In this document: positions 16,913 through 25,508 of the stretch, one piece after another
Layout of the letters: each line of letters opens with the position of its first letter
Position numbering within the stretch: position 1 is the first letter of the stretch
Assembly: GCA_035518715.1 (NCBI GenBank)
Contig: DATIXJ010000051.1
Span: 23,668-87,667, forward strand
Source: DATIXJ01 sp035518715
GTDB taxonomy: Bacteria > Bacteroidota > Ignavibacteria > UBA10030 > SZUA-254
Direction: 5' to 3'
DNA: 64,000 bases
The notes under the pieces: model-generated
What the model was told of the DNA's origin: nothing
Database searches by the model: none
The model's input: only the letters and a program-made list of their open reading frames with translations
Program-made: the position numbers and the translations under genes

Positions 16913-17548
16913 TTGTTACCTATATTCCTGTCCATTATCACCGGATATCTCTTCGGGTCAATTCCAACGGCATATCTTCTTGTTCACTGGAAGCATCGTT
17001 CCGATATTCGGAAGCAGGGAAGCGGCAATGTGGGAGCACTCAATACCTTTGAATCAACCGGATCAAAACCTCTCGCGGCTGCAGTTCTGATCATCGATTT
17101 TATCAAGGGTCTTTGCGCGGTAATCCTCACCTATCATGTGATTGACAGTTCATTCTGGATACTGGGATTAACCGGTATGTGCGCCGTTCTCGGGCATAAC
17201 TACTCGGTCTGGATCGGATTCAACGGTGGCAGGGGGCTTGCCACCGCCGCCGGGGTTTTACTTCCTCTCAGCTGGAGTCTGATCGCGCTCTGGGGAATCC
17301 TCTGGCTCGCCGCGAAGAAAATTTTCCGGAATATCCATATTGCGAATGCCGTTGCAACGGTTGTCGGACCTGCAGTGGTCTGGCTTTGGCCTTCGCCCTG
17401 GTCTTCACCCATCCTTTCCCTGGGGACGGGAAAACGCAACGTGGCACCTGTTTTCACCTCCATTTGCATCATCGTCATTACGCGTCACCTCGAACCGCTG
17501 ATCGAGCTTTGGCAATCCTCACATCACTCCATACCTCACGATGTCTGA
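16913..17548 (+). CDS. plsY: Acyl-phosphate:glycerol-3-phosphate acyltransferase
   Basis: A 211-residue integral membrane enzyme that makes lysophosphatidic acid from acyl-phosphate and glycerol 3-phosphate. It shows the three PlsY motifs: GSIPTAYLL near the N-terminus, GSGNVGALNTFES at 36-48, and GHNYSVWIGFNGGRGLAT at about 93-110, with about five hydrophobic helices. The start is a TTG at 16913 (LLPIFLSIITGYLFGS). The last 8 bases overlap the transketolase subunit gene, so translation is probably coupled. Confidence 0.95.
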   Translation: MLPIFLSIITGYLFGSIPTAYLLVHWKHRSDIRKQGSGNVGALNTFESTGSKPLAAAVLIIDFIKGLCAVILTYHVIDSSFWILGLTGMCAVLGHNYSVWIGFNGGRGLATAAGVLLPLSWSLIALWGILWLAAKKIFRNIHIANAVATVVGPAVVWLWPSPWSSPILSLGTGKRNVAPVFTSICIIVITRHLEPLIELWQSSHHSIPHDV

Positions 17549-18440
17549 ATCACGCATGAATATTTCTGATCTCCAGGAAATGGCGCGCCAGATCCGCCGC
17601 GACGTTATCAAGATGCTCCTGATCTCCAAGTCAGGACATTCGGGAGGTCCGCTGGGACTCGCCGATGTTTTTGCCGCACTCTATTTCCAGATCCTGAATA
17701 TCGATCCCAAAAATCCGAAAATGGATTCACGGGATTATTTCTTCCTCTCTGCAGGTCATCTCTGCCCTGTGTGGTATGCAACACTCGCCCGGCGCGGGTA
17801 TATTCCGCTTGGCGAGCTGACCACGCTCAGGAAGATCAATGGACGCCTGCAAGGTCATCCGGCCCCGGCACATACACACGGCGTCCCGGGTGTGGAAATC
17901 GCTTCCGGTGCCCTCGGACAGGGTCTCTCCGTCGCTGTCGGCTGTGCTCTCGGGCTCCGTCTTGATAAGAAGCCGAACCGTGTTTTTGCGCTCATGGGTG
18001 ACGGAGAACTGGATGAAGGTCAGATCTGGGAAGCGATGATGACCGCGGGCCATCATAAGCTCGACAGTATTATCGGCATCGTCGACCGCAACCACTGTCA
18101 GATCGACAATCGTACGGAGCGAGTGATGGAGATCGAGCCCCTCGCCGATAAGTGGGAATCGTTCGGATGGCATGTGCTCGAATGCAACGGCAATGACATC
18201 GAACAGTTCGTCCGCACGGTGAATCAGGCAACTGAACTCAAAGGGAAACCGAAGGTCATTCTGGCACACACGCTCATGGGAAAAGACGTGTCGTTTATGG
18301 AGGACGACTATAAATGGCACGGCGTTCCGCCGAATGATGAGCAGGGCAAGCAGGCACTCGGTGAGTTGAAGCCGACGAAGTTCGGGGATTTTATCGAGTT
18401 CGATTGGGAACGGGTCCCGGTAGAAGTCGGTGCAAAATAA
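17541..18440 (+). CDS. Transketolase, N-terminal (TPP-binding) subunit
   Basis: A 299-residue protein equal to the first third of transketolase. It has the substrate/TPP histidine in SKSGHSGGPLGLAD, HTHGVPGVEIASGALGQGLSVAVG, and the TPP-magnesium motif GDGELDEGQIWEA continuing to IVDRNHCQIDN. It pairs with the next gene to form a split two-subunit transketolase of the pentose phosphate pathway, as in many anaerobes and archaea. It overlaps plsY by 8 bases. Confidence 0.95.
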   Translation: MSESRMNISDLQEMARQIRRDVIKMLLISKSGHSGGPLGLADVFAALYFQILNIDPKNPKMDSRDYFFLSAGHLCPVWYATLARRGYIPLGELTTLRKINGRLQGHPAPAHTHGVPGVEIASGALGQGLSVAVGCALGLRLDKKPNRVFALMGDGELDEGQIWEAMMTAGHHKLDSIIGIVDRNHCQIDNRTERVMEIEPLADKWESFGWHVLECNGNDIEQFVRTVNQATELKGKPKVILAHTLMGKDVSFMEDDYKWHGVPPNDEQGKQALGELKPTKFGDFIEFDWERVPVEVGAK

Positions 18441-18479
18441 CCAGGATTGAGAGTGAACAGGTAAACAACCATTGAATGT

Positions 18480-19439
18480 ATGGCGAAATTTCAATCATCA
18501 GATTTGAAGGCAACGCGTCTCGGTTTCGGCGAAGCACTCGTCGAACTGGGTACTGAGAATCCCAACGTCGTTGTTCTGGGCGGCGATGTGACGGGATCGG
18601 TGCGCACCGATCTCTTCCGGAACGCGTTTCCGGACAGATTTTTTTCCGTGGGCATCGCGGAACAGGACATGATGGGAACGGCGGCAGGACTTGTCGTAGC
18701 GGGAAAGATTCCATTCGCATCGACATACGGTGAGTTTGCCACCGGCAGGCCCTTCGACCAGATCCGCCAGTCGATAGCGTACAGCCAGCTTCCCGTGAAG
18801 ATCTGCGCCTCTCACTGCGGAATTACCGTCGGTCCCGACGGTGCCACACACCAGTCACTCGAAGATCTTGCCATCATGCGAGTGCTTCCGCACATGACCG
18901 TTGCCACGCCGTGCGATTACCATCAGGCGAAAAAAATGGTGAAGTCTTCCGTGCAGTGGAATCGTCCGATCTATATCCGGTTCTTCCGCGACAATACGCC
19001 GGTTTTCACCGATCCGAACGCCCCGTTTCAGCTCGGCAAAGCCGACACGCTCATCGACGGCAAGGATGTCACCGTGTTTGCTGCCGGGCTTCAGGTCTGG
19101 GAAGCAATCCTCGCAGAAGAAATTCTTGCGAAGGAGGGAATCAGCGTCCGTGTGATCAACATGCACACGATCAAGCCGCTCGACGCTGAAGCGGTGATGA
19201 ACGCGGCGAAAGAGACCGGCGCAATCGTGACCGCGGAAGATCATCAGAAACATGCGGGACTCGGGGGCGCGGTTGCCGAGCTGCTTGCCCAGACACTTCC
19301 GACACCGCAGGAGTTTGTCGCGGTGAACGATACCTTTGGCGAATCCGGAAAGGGCGAGGAGCTGATGATCAAATACCATATCGGGAAAGACGCCATCATC
19401 AAAGGAGTCAGGAGTGTCCTGAAGCGTAAGAAGAAATAA
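18480..19439 (+). CDS. Transketolase, C-terminal subunit
   Basis: A 319-residue protein with the transketolase pyrimidine-binding domain (VVVLGGDVTGSVR, FFSVGIAEQDMMGTAAGL with the catalytic glutamate in GIAEQ, FASTYGEFATGRPFDQIRQ) and the C-terminal domain (DVTVFAAGLQVWEAI, INMHTIKPLDAEAV, TAEDHQKHAGLGGAVAE). It lies 39 bases after the N-terminal subunit gene. Together the two lengths equal a normal transketolase. Confidence 0.95.
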   Translation: MAKFQSSDLKATRLGFGEALVELGTENPNVVVLGGDVTGSVRTDLFRNAFPDRFFSVGIAEQDMMGTAAGLVVAGKIPFASTYGEFATGRPFDQIRQSIAYSQLPVKICASHCGITVGPDGATHQSLEDLAIMRVLPHMTVATPCDYHQAKKMVKSSVQWNRPIYIRFFRDNTPVFTDPNAPFQLGKADTLIDGKDVTVFAAGLQVWEAILAEEILAKEGISVRVINMHTIKPLDAEAVMNAAKETGAIVTAEDHQKHAGLGGAVAELLAQTLPTPQEFVAVNDTFGESGKGEELMIKYHIGKDAIIKGVRSVLKRKKK

Positions 19440-19462
19440 GCTACTATCTTGAAAGGCCGAGT

Positions 19463-20671
19463 ATGACCAGAAAATTTCTCGCCGTCCTCATCATCATTTC
19501 CCTCCCGCTGGTATTCGGGTTTGCCATCGGATACAGCATCGGTTATAAACACCACGATTCCACGCAGTATTTTCCCCTCGACGAACGTGCAACGGGCACG
19601 GAAGCCGCCTATTATCAGTCGACAGACCGCGACAGTCTCGGCGATCAGATTTCGAATCAGCGCCGCAATGCAATTACCCGCTCCGTCGCCGTTGCGAGCC
19701 CCGCTGTTGTCGGTATAACGGTAACCGCAGTTGAGGAATACTCGGTCCAGAATCCATTCTCGGATTTCTTCGGTAATGACCCGTTCTTCCAGCACTTCTT
19801 CGGTAACCGCACCTACCGGCAGGAAGTGAAAGCTCTCGGCTCCGGTTTTCTTGTTTCCCCCGACGGATATATCCTGACGAATGATCATGTGGCGGGAAAT
19901 GCAAAGGAGATTACTGTCACGCTCACGAACAAGGAGAAATACAAGGCGAAGCTCGTGGGAACGGATATGTTGTCGGATATTTCCCTTATTAAGATTGACG
20001 GAGAAGATTTTCCCTTCCTGAAGCTCGGTAATTCCGACGATGTGATCATCGGCGAGTGGGTTATTGCCATGGGGAATCCGTTTGGATTGTTTGATATCAG
20101 CGACAAGCCGACCGTGACGGTCGGTGTGGTGAGCGCTACCGGCATCAACCTCAACGCGGAAGGGGGAAGGTTTTACAGGAACATGATTCAGACCGATGCG
20201 GCGATCAATCAGGGCAACAGCGGCGGACCTCTTCTCAATTCGCTCGGAGAAGTCATCGGTGTGAACGCGGTCATCTTCACGCCCAACCAGGGAAGTATCG
20301 GATTGGGATTTGCGATACCGATCAACCGCGTGAAAACGGTTCTCGCGGAATTGCGGAAGAAGGGAAAGATCGAGCGGAACTTCTGGATCGGGTGGGAACT
20401 GCAAACCGTCGATCAGCGGGTCGCCCGATACTTCGGTTTGGATCGAGCCGAGGGGGTTATCGTTGCGGATGTCAAGAAGGGCAGTCCCGCTGAAACCAGC
20501 GGTGTGAAGGCGGGAGACATCATCACCGAAATAAATGGAGAGACGATCGTCAACGACGACAATGTGACTGGTATCCTGGTGGATGCACACGTCGGCGACG
20601 TCCTGAAACTCAAAATTCTCCGCGACGGGAGGCAAATGACATTGAGTGTGACACTGAGGGAGCGCTCGTAG
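19463..20671 (+). CDS. DegP/HtrA-type serine protease with one PDZ domain
   Basis: A 402-residue envelope protease. An N-terminal hydrophobic segment (about 5-26, LAVLIIISLPLVFGFAIGY) serves as signal or anchor. The chymotrypsin-like domain has His142 in LTNDHV, Asp172 in LSDISLIKI and Ser253 in INQGNSGGPL. A single PDZ domain follows (about 305-400: GVIVADVKKGSPAETSGVKAGDIITEING). It would degrade or refold damaged envelope proteins. Its stop TAG shares its final G with the GTG start of purB. Confidence 0.95.
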   Translation: MTRKFLAVLIIISLPLVFGFAIGYSIGYKHHDSTQYFPLDERATGTEAAYYQSTDRDSLGDQISNQRRNAITRSVAVASPAVVGITVTAVEEYSVQNPFSDFFGNDPFFQHFFGNRTYRQEVKALGSGFLVSPDGYILTNDHVAGNAKEITVTLTNKEKYKAKLVGTDMLSDISLIKIDGEDFPFLKLGNSDDVIIGEWVIAMGNPFGLFDISDKPTVTVGVVSATGINLNAEGGRFYRNMIQTDAAINQGNSGGPLLNSLGEVIGVNAVIFTPNQGSIGLGFAIPINRVKTVLAELRKKGKIERNFWIGWELQTVDQRVARYFGLDRAEGVIVADVKKGSPAETSGVKAGDIITEINGETIVNDDNVTGILVDAHVGDVLKLKILRDGRQMTLSVTLRERS

Positions 20672-21969
20672 TGATTTCCCGGTACACGCGTCCGGACATG
20701 GGCAATCTGTGGACAGACGAACATAAATTCCGTGTGCTTCTGGATATTGAGATTCTGGCTGCCGAGGCTCAGGCCGAGCTCGGGATTGTGCCGAAAGAAG
20801 CGATCGGCGTCATCCGGCAAAAGGCCCGGTTTGATCTCAAACGCATCGAACAGATCGAATCGGAGGTCAAGCACGACGTCATCGCGTTTCTCACCAATGT
20901 CGGCGAATATGTGGGGCCCGAATCCCGCTTCATCCACCTCGGGATGACCTCATCCGATGTGTTGGATACCGGTCTCTCGGTGCAGATGAAGGAATCAGCG
21001 GTGGTTCTTCTTCAGGACCTCGAGACGCTTGAATCCGTTCTTGCCCGGCGGGCCCGGGAATTCAAGTATACAGTCATGATCGGGAGAACGCATGGAGTTC
21101 ATGCCGAACCCACCACGTTCGGACTCAAGCTTGCGCTCTGGTATGATGAAACCCGCCGGAACATTGTTCGCCTCCAGCATGCGCTTGATTCGATTTCCGT
21201 CGGTCAGATTTCCGGTGCCGTCGGAACGTATGAGCACCTCGATCCGTATGTCGAGAAGTATGTTTGTGGAAAGCTGGGGTTGAAGCCCGCTCCGGTATCG
21301 ACGCAGATTCTTCAGCGTGACCGGCATGCAGAATTCCTTTCCACTCTTGCCGTCATTGCGAGCTCGCTCGAGAAATTTGCCACGGAGATCCGGCACCTGC
21401 AAAGAACAGAAGTCCGCGAAGCAGAAGAATATTTTTCAAAAGGGCAAAAAGGCTCGTCTGCAATGCCGCACAAACGCAACCCCATTACGTGCGAACGTAT
21501 TGCGGGACTTGCCCGGGTGATCCGCGGAAATGCCCAGGCAGGACTGGAGAATGTGGCGCTCTGGCACGAACGCGACATCACACATTCCTCCGTCGAGAGG
21601 ATCATTATTCCCGACAGTTGTATCCTTCTCGATTATATGATCGGGACGTTCACCGATATTCTGGATAAACTCATCGTCTATCCGGAAATCATGAAGAAGA
21701 ATCTCGAGCTTACCAATGGTCTTATCTTCTCACAATCCGTTCTGCTCGCTTTGACTCGAAAAGGGATGAAGAGGGAGGAGGCGTACGCTCTCGTTCAGCG
21801 CTACGCGATGGAAGTCTGGGAGTCGGGAAAACATTTCAGGAAGTTGGTACAATCTGATCGGACTATCACCTCATTCGTGGACGGGAAGGAACTTGAGGAA
21901 TTGTTCGACCTGAAGAAAAGCGTTCGGCATGTTGATTTCATATTCGAACGCGTCGGTTTACACACATAA
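20671..21969 (+). CDS. purB: Adenylosuccinate lyase
   Basis: A 432-residue fumarase-superfamily enzyme of purine synthesis, acting on SAICAR and adenylosuccinate. It starts with GTG overlapping the htrA stop by one base (MISRYTRPDMGNLWTDEHKF). Signatures are HLGMTSSDVLDTGLS, RTHGVHAEPTTFGLK, and the mobile signature loop GQKGSSAMPHKRNPITCE with the catalytic serine. The length and order are normal for PurB. Confidence 0.96.
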   Translation: MISRYTRPDMGNLWTDEHKFRVLLDIEILAAEAQAELGIVPKEAIGVIRQKARFDLKRIEQIESEVKHDVIAFLTNVGEYVGPESRFIHLGMTSSDVLDTGLSVQMKESAVVLLQDLETLESVLARRAREFKYTVMIGRTHGVHAEPTTFGLKLALWYDETRRNIVRLQHALDSISVGQISGAVGTYEHLDPYVEKYVCGKLGLKPAPVSTQILQRDRHAEFLSTLAVIASSLEKFATEIRHLQRTEVREAEEYFSKGQKGSSAMPHKRNPITCERIAGLARVIRGNAQAGLENVALWHERDITHSSVERIIIPDSCILLDYMIGTFTDILDKLIVYPEIMKKNLELTNGLIFSQSVLLALTRKGMKREEAYALVQRYAMEVWESGKHFRKLVQSDRTITSFVDGKELEELFDLKKSVRHVDFIFERVGLHT

Positions 21970-21982
21970 GGAACAAGCGAAC

Positions 21983-23473
21983 ATGAAAAAATATCAGAAT
22001 TTCATAAACGGGAAATGGGTGGATGCAAAATCCGGCGCGACATTTGAAGACCGGAATCCGGCAAACTGGGATGAAGTGATCGGGACATTTCCGAAATCGG
22101 GAAAGGAAGACGTGGATACCGCGGTGAAAGCCGCCCGGACCGCGTATGAGAAGTGGCGTCTCGTACCCGCGCCGCGGCGCGGCGACATCCTGAAGAAAGT
22201 CGGCGACATCCTGGTTGCAAAGAAAGAAGAAATTGCGCGTACGATGACGCGGGAGATGGGAAAAGTTCTTCTCGAGACACGCGGCGATGTGCAGGAGGGG
22301 ATCGATACTGCGTATTACGCATCCTCCGAAGGCCGAAGACTTTTTGGTCACACCGTTCCGTCGGAACTCCCGAATAAGTTCAATATGGCGATGCGTGTCC
22401 CCATCGGGGTTGCCGGAATTGTCACGCCGTGGAATTTCCCGATGGCGATTCCGACATGGAAGATCTTCCCGGCGCTGCTCTGCGGGAACACGGTGGTCTT
22501 TAAACCTGCATCTGATACACCGGCGACGGCAACGATTCTCGTCGAAGTTCTGATGGAAGCGGGGGTGCCGGAAGGCGTTGTCAATATCGTGCACGGCGGA
22601 GGCGGTGAGGTCGGCATGGGAATCGCGGATCATTCGGACGTTGATCTCGTCAGCTTCACCGGATCAACGGTTGTTGGGAAAAAGATCTCGGAAATTGCAA
22701 GCAGGACACTCAAGCGTGTCTCACTGGAGCTTGGTGGGAAGAACGCACAAATGGTGATTGATGATGCGGATCTGAATCTTGCACTTGACGGCGTCCTCTG
22801 GGGGGCGTTCGGCACGACAGGTCAGCGTTGTACAGCAACCTCGCGGCTCCTTCTCCACGAGAAGGTCTTCGATAGGTTCATGACCATGCTCGTCGACCGG
22901 ACGAAGAAGCTCCGGCTGGGCGACGGGCTCAAGGAATCGACGGATGTCGGTCCGTGCGTCAACGAAAGCCAGAGAAAGACCGTTCAATCGTATGTCGAGA
23001 TCGGGCTCAAGGAAGGTGCCAAAATCGCAACCGGCGGGAAGATCGCCCAGGGCGATGGTCTGTCAAAGGGATGGTTCCACGAACCCACGATCTTCACCGA
23101 GGTGCAGCCCGAAATGCGTATCGCGAAAGAAGAGATCTTCGGCCCGGTCCTTTCGGTGGTGAGGATCAAGTCGCTGGAAGAAGGGATCGACGTCCTCAAC
23201 AATACGATCTACGGCCTGTCATCTTCTGTGTACACGCAGAATGTGAATGCGGCATTCAGAGCGATCCGCGACATCAAGGCAGGCATTACGTACATCAATG
23301 CTCCCACGATCGGGGCGGAAGCGCACATGCCGTTCGGCGGCGTGAAGCAGACAGGCAACGGCCACCGGGAAGGCGGCTGGACGGTGTACGATTTCTTCTC
23401 CGAATGGAAAACGGTTTATGTTGATTACAGCGGCGGATTGCAGAGAGCGCAAATCGATACAGAAAATAACTGA
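21983..23473 (+). CDS. NAD(P)-dependent aldehyde dehydrogenase, possible aminoadipate-semialdehyde dehydrogenase
   Basis: A 496-residue ALDH-superfamily enzyme. It has VTPWNFPMAIPTWKIFPAL (cofactor loop), FTGSTVVGKKI, the general base Glu249 in LELGGKN and nucleophile Cys283 in FGTTGQRCTATSR. The C-terminus carries NAPTIGAEAHMPFGGVKQTG. The start at 21983 is preceded by GGAACAAG; the longer frame from 21929 lies inside purB. The next gene encodes lysine 6-aminotransferase, whose product is 2-aminoadipate 6-semialdehyde, so that semialdehyde (or its cyclic piperideine form) is a reasonable substrate. This is inference from neighbourhood. A terminator follows at 23568. Confidence 0.9.
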   Translation: MKKYQNFINGKWVDAKSGATFEDRNPANWDEVIGTFPKSGKEDVDTAVKAARTAYEKWRLVPAPRRGDILKKVGDILVAKKEEIARTMTREMGKVLLETRGDVQEGIDTAYYASSEGRRLFGHTVPSELPNKFNMAMRVPIGVAGIVTPWNFPMAIPTWKIFPALLCGNTVVFKPASDTPATATILVEVLMEAGVPEGVVNIVHGGGGEVGMGIADHSDVDLVSFTGSTVVGKKISEIASRTLKRVSLELGGKNAQMVIDDADLNLALDGVLWGAFGTTGQRCTATSRLLLHEKVFDRFMTMLVDRTKKLRLGDGLKESTDVGPCVNESQRKTVQSYVEIGLKEGAKIATGGKIAQGDGLSKGWFHEPTIFTEVQPEMRIAKEEIFGPVLSVVRIKSLEEGIDVLNNTIYGLSSSVYTQNVNAAFRAIRDIKAGITYINAPTIGAEAHMPFGGVKQTGNGHREGGWTVYDFFSEWKTVYVDYSGGLQRAQIDTENN

Positions 23474-23567
23474 ATTGTGCTTTTTCGTGTGATCTTCGAT
23501 ATGCAGATTGAGGATTGCCTTGATGGATAAACCCCGGAATACGTGACGAAAATCAAGAAATTGCGAG

Positions 23568-23603
23568 AATCCCCGGCTCCGGTTGTATCGAGCGGGGATT
23601 TTT
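23568..23603 (+). terminator. Rho-independent terminator after aldehyde dehydrogenase
   Basis: AATCCCCG (23568-23575) pairs with CGGGGATT (23593-23600) over a 17-base loop and runs into T residues. It would end the plsY-to-aldehyde-dehydrogenase operon. The right arm lies inside the spacer of the promoter at 23583-23611. Confidence 0.65.
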
Positions 23604-23611
23604 CGTATATT
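23583..23611 (+). promoter_or_regulatory. Promoter for the lysine 6-aminotransferase gene, overlapping the terminator
   Basis: TTGTAT at 23583-23588, 17-base spacer, TATATT at 23606-23611. The spacer contains the right arm of the upstream operon's terminator. The predicted transcription start is at about 23617-23619, about 170 bases upstream of the aminotransferase start. Confidence 0.55.
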
Positions 23612-23616
23612 TTCGT

Positions 23617-23727
23617 ATGAGCTTATTCGAGGTCGACATATATTCCCTCCATCGCATCAACCCCATTCCGGTTGGCCTCGGACGTCCCTATATCATCTCC
23701 TTCTACGAGCACCAGGAATTCTTCTAA
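23617..23727 (+). CDS. Possible leaderless small ORF (36 residues) in the lat leader
   Basis: ATG at 23617 opens 36 codons ending in TAA (MSLFEVDIYSLHRINPIPVG and on to YEHQEFF). The ATG falls almost exactly at the predicted transcription start of the promoter at 23583-23611, so it would have no Shine-Dalgarno. It contains no lysine codon and is not obviously a leader peptide. It may be coincidence; there is no family evidence. Confidence 0.25.
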   Translation: MSLFEVDIYSLHRINPIPVGLGRPYIISFYEHQEFF

Positions 23728-23789
23728 GTCGTTGGGTTTTCTCGAGTAGAAAATTCATCAACTCAGAACCCTATTCCAAAAGGTGCTTT

Positions 23790-25130
23790 ATGATTTCCAA
23801 AACGATTTCTACCGCCGTTAACCCGGCGGATGTTCAGAACGTCATCGGCAAGCATATGCTCGTCGATGTTCTCGACTTTACGCTTGATCTCCGGAAGAGC
23901 GAGGGTGCGTACCTCTATGATTCCAAATCGAACCGCCGGCTCCTTGATTTCTTCACATTCGTTGCTTCCATGCCGATCGGGGTGAACCATCCGAAGATGA
24001 TGGTCCCGGAGTTCCTCGAGAAGCTGACCTATGTGGCTGTCAATAAGCCGACGAATTCTGATGTCTATACAACCGAAATGGCGGAGTTTGTCGAGACGTT
24101 CGCCCGTGTTGCCATGCCGGGATATCTTCCCTATGTATTCTTTGTCGAAGGTGGTGCACTTGGTGTGGAGAATGCCCTGAAGGCGGCGTTCGACTGGAAG
24201 ATCAGGAAGAATTTTGCCAACGGCTACAAGGAAGAGCGCGGCACGCAGATCATGCATTTCCGCGGGGCATTTCATGGAAGATCGGGATACACGCTTTCGC
24301 TCACAAACACCGATCCGGTGAAAACGGATCTTTTCCCGAAATTCAAATGGCCCCGCATCGACCCTCCTGCTGTCCGATTTCCACTCGAGGGAAGTAACCT
24401 CGAGGCGGCGAGACAGGCAGAACAGCGTTCGCTCGGTCAGATGAAGGAAGCAATCAGGCAGAATAAGGATGATATCGCCGCGATCATCATCGAGCCGATC
24501 CAGGGTGAGGGCGGTGACAATCACTTCCGCAAGGAATTCTTCGCAGCGCTCCGGCAGCTTGCAGACGAGAACGATATCCTGCTCATTCTGGATGAAGTGC
24601 AGACCGGAGTCGGGCTCACCGGCACGATGTGGGCACACCAGCATTTTGTTCAGCCGGATATGATCTCGTTCGGAAAAAAGATGCAGGTCTGTGGTTTCAT
24701 GAGCAGCAAGCGGATTGATGAAGTCCCGAATAACGTGTTCAAGGTGCCGAGCCGTTTGAATTCAACATGGGGAGGAAATCTCGTCGATATGGTGCGGTCA
24801 CAGCGATACCTCGAGATTATCGAAGAGGATCGGCTTGTGGAGAATGCCCGTCGAGTGGGTGAACATCTCGCTTTCCGGTTGAATGAGCTTCAGTCAGAAT
24901 TCCCAAAGATCATCGGAAACGTTCGCGGCAGAGGACTTTTCTGCGCGTTTGATCTCCGGACAACCCTGGAACGTAACGATCTGCGGAAAAAGGCATTTGA
25001 CCGCGGTTTGGTGATACTCGGATGCGGCGAACGGTCAATCCGTTTCAGACCCCCGCTCACGATTCAGAAACAGGAGATCGATGAGGGAACTGAAATGCTC
25101 CGCCAGTCGTTAAAAGAAATGGCGGCGTAG
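23790..25130 (+). CDS. lat: L-lysine 6-aminotransferase
   Basis: A 446-residue class III PLP aminotransferase. It resembles lysine-epsilon aminotransferases rather than generic acetylornithine enzymes: YVAVNKPTNSDVYT, FVEGGALGVENALKAAFDWK, FRGAFHGRSGYTLSLTNTDP and the PLP lysine around 296-297 in MISFGKKMQVCGF. It moves the side-chain amino group of lysine to 2-oxoglutarate, giving 2-aminoadipate 6-semialdehyde. The ATG at 23790 follows AAAGGTG; the frame upstream to 23583 crosses the promoter and is not coding. The adjacent aldehyde dehydrogenase fits as the next step. Confidence 0.88.
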   Translation: MISKTISTAVNPADVQNVIGKHMLVDVLDFTLDLRKSEGAYLYDSKSNRRLLDFFTFVASMPIGVNHPKMMVPEFLEKLTYVAVNKPTNSDVYTTEMAEFVETFARVAMPGYLPYVFFVEGGALGVENALKAAFDWKIRKNFANGYKEERGTQIMHFRGAFHGRSGYTLSLTNTDPVKTDLFPKFKWPRIDPPAVRFPLEGSNLEAARQAEQRSLGQMKEAIRQNKDDIAAIIIEPIQGEGGDNHFRKEFFAALRQLADENDILLILDEVQTGVGLTGTMWAHQHFVQPDMISFGKKMQVCGFMSSKRIDEVPNNVFKVPSRLNSTWGGNLVDMVRSQRYLEIIEEDRLVENARRVGEHLAFRLNELQSEFPKIIGNVRGRGLFCAFDLRTTLERNDLRKKAFDRGLVILGCGERSIRFRPPLTIQKQEIDEGTEMLRQSLKEMAA

Positions 25131-25138
25131 CTAGAAAT

Positions 25139-25166
25139 GTAGGCAGGATGGTGGATGACTGCCTAC
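25139..25166 (+). repeat. Inverted repeat after lat
   Basis: GTAGGCAG (25139-25146) and CTGCCTAC (25159-25166) form a perfect 8-base stem with a 12-base loop. There is no T tract; it sits just before the clear terminator at 25173. Confidence 0.5.
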
Positions 25167-25172
25167 GGTGGC

Positions 25173-25212
25173 AAGCCCCGGCGCAATAGGGAGCGTCGGG
25201 GCTTTGTTTTTC
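25173..25212 (+). terminator. Rho-independent terminator after lat
   Basis: AAGCCCCG (25173-25180) pairs with CGGGGCTT (25197-25204), followed by TGTTTTT. The remainder up to about 25400 shows no gene I can support. Confidence 0.75.
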
Positions 25213-25408
25213 CTACCGCATTCTCACTTCTTGCGCCTTCCTGACGATTTCGCAAACCCAAAGTGTTCCGGTGTCTTCTGCGAAGAGGATAGTGGAGAGA
25301 AAGAGGCATTCCTGAATGGAAATCGTGCCGTGAGAGACGGCTTATCACCTATGATAATCAACGACTTATGCCAAGGTTGATTCAGATCATCATACTGCAC
25401 ATAAGCCA

Positions 25409-25437
25409 TTGACATTCTATTGAAAAGTATTTAAATT
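25409..25437 (+). promoter_or_regulatory. Promoter for the exported sorting-domain protein at 25509
   Basis: TTGACA at 25409-25414, 17-base spacer, TAAATT at 25432-25437, followed by a run of C (GCCCCCCATC). The promoter at 55482 also has a C run directly after its -10 box. Confidence 0.65.
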
Positions 25438-25508
25438 GCCCCCCATCATTCACAAACGCGGGGGCAACTCTTCCCATCTGTTCTTTATATCATTTCGGAG
25501 GTTAGTAC

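Noticed and set aside
19244..20635. A 463-codon minus-strand open frame opposite htrA
   Set aside because: It mirrors htrA and the end of the transketolase gene and has no family signature.
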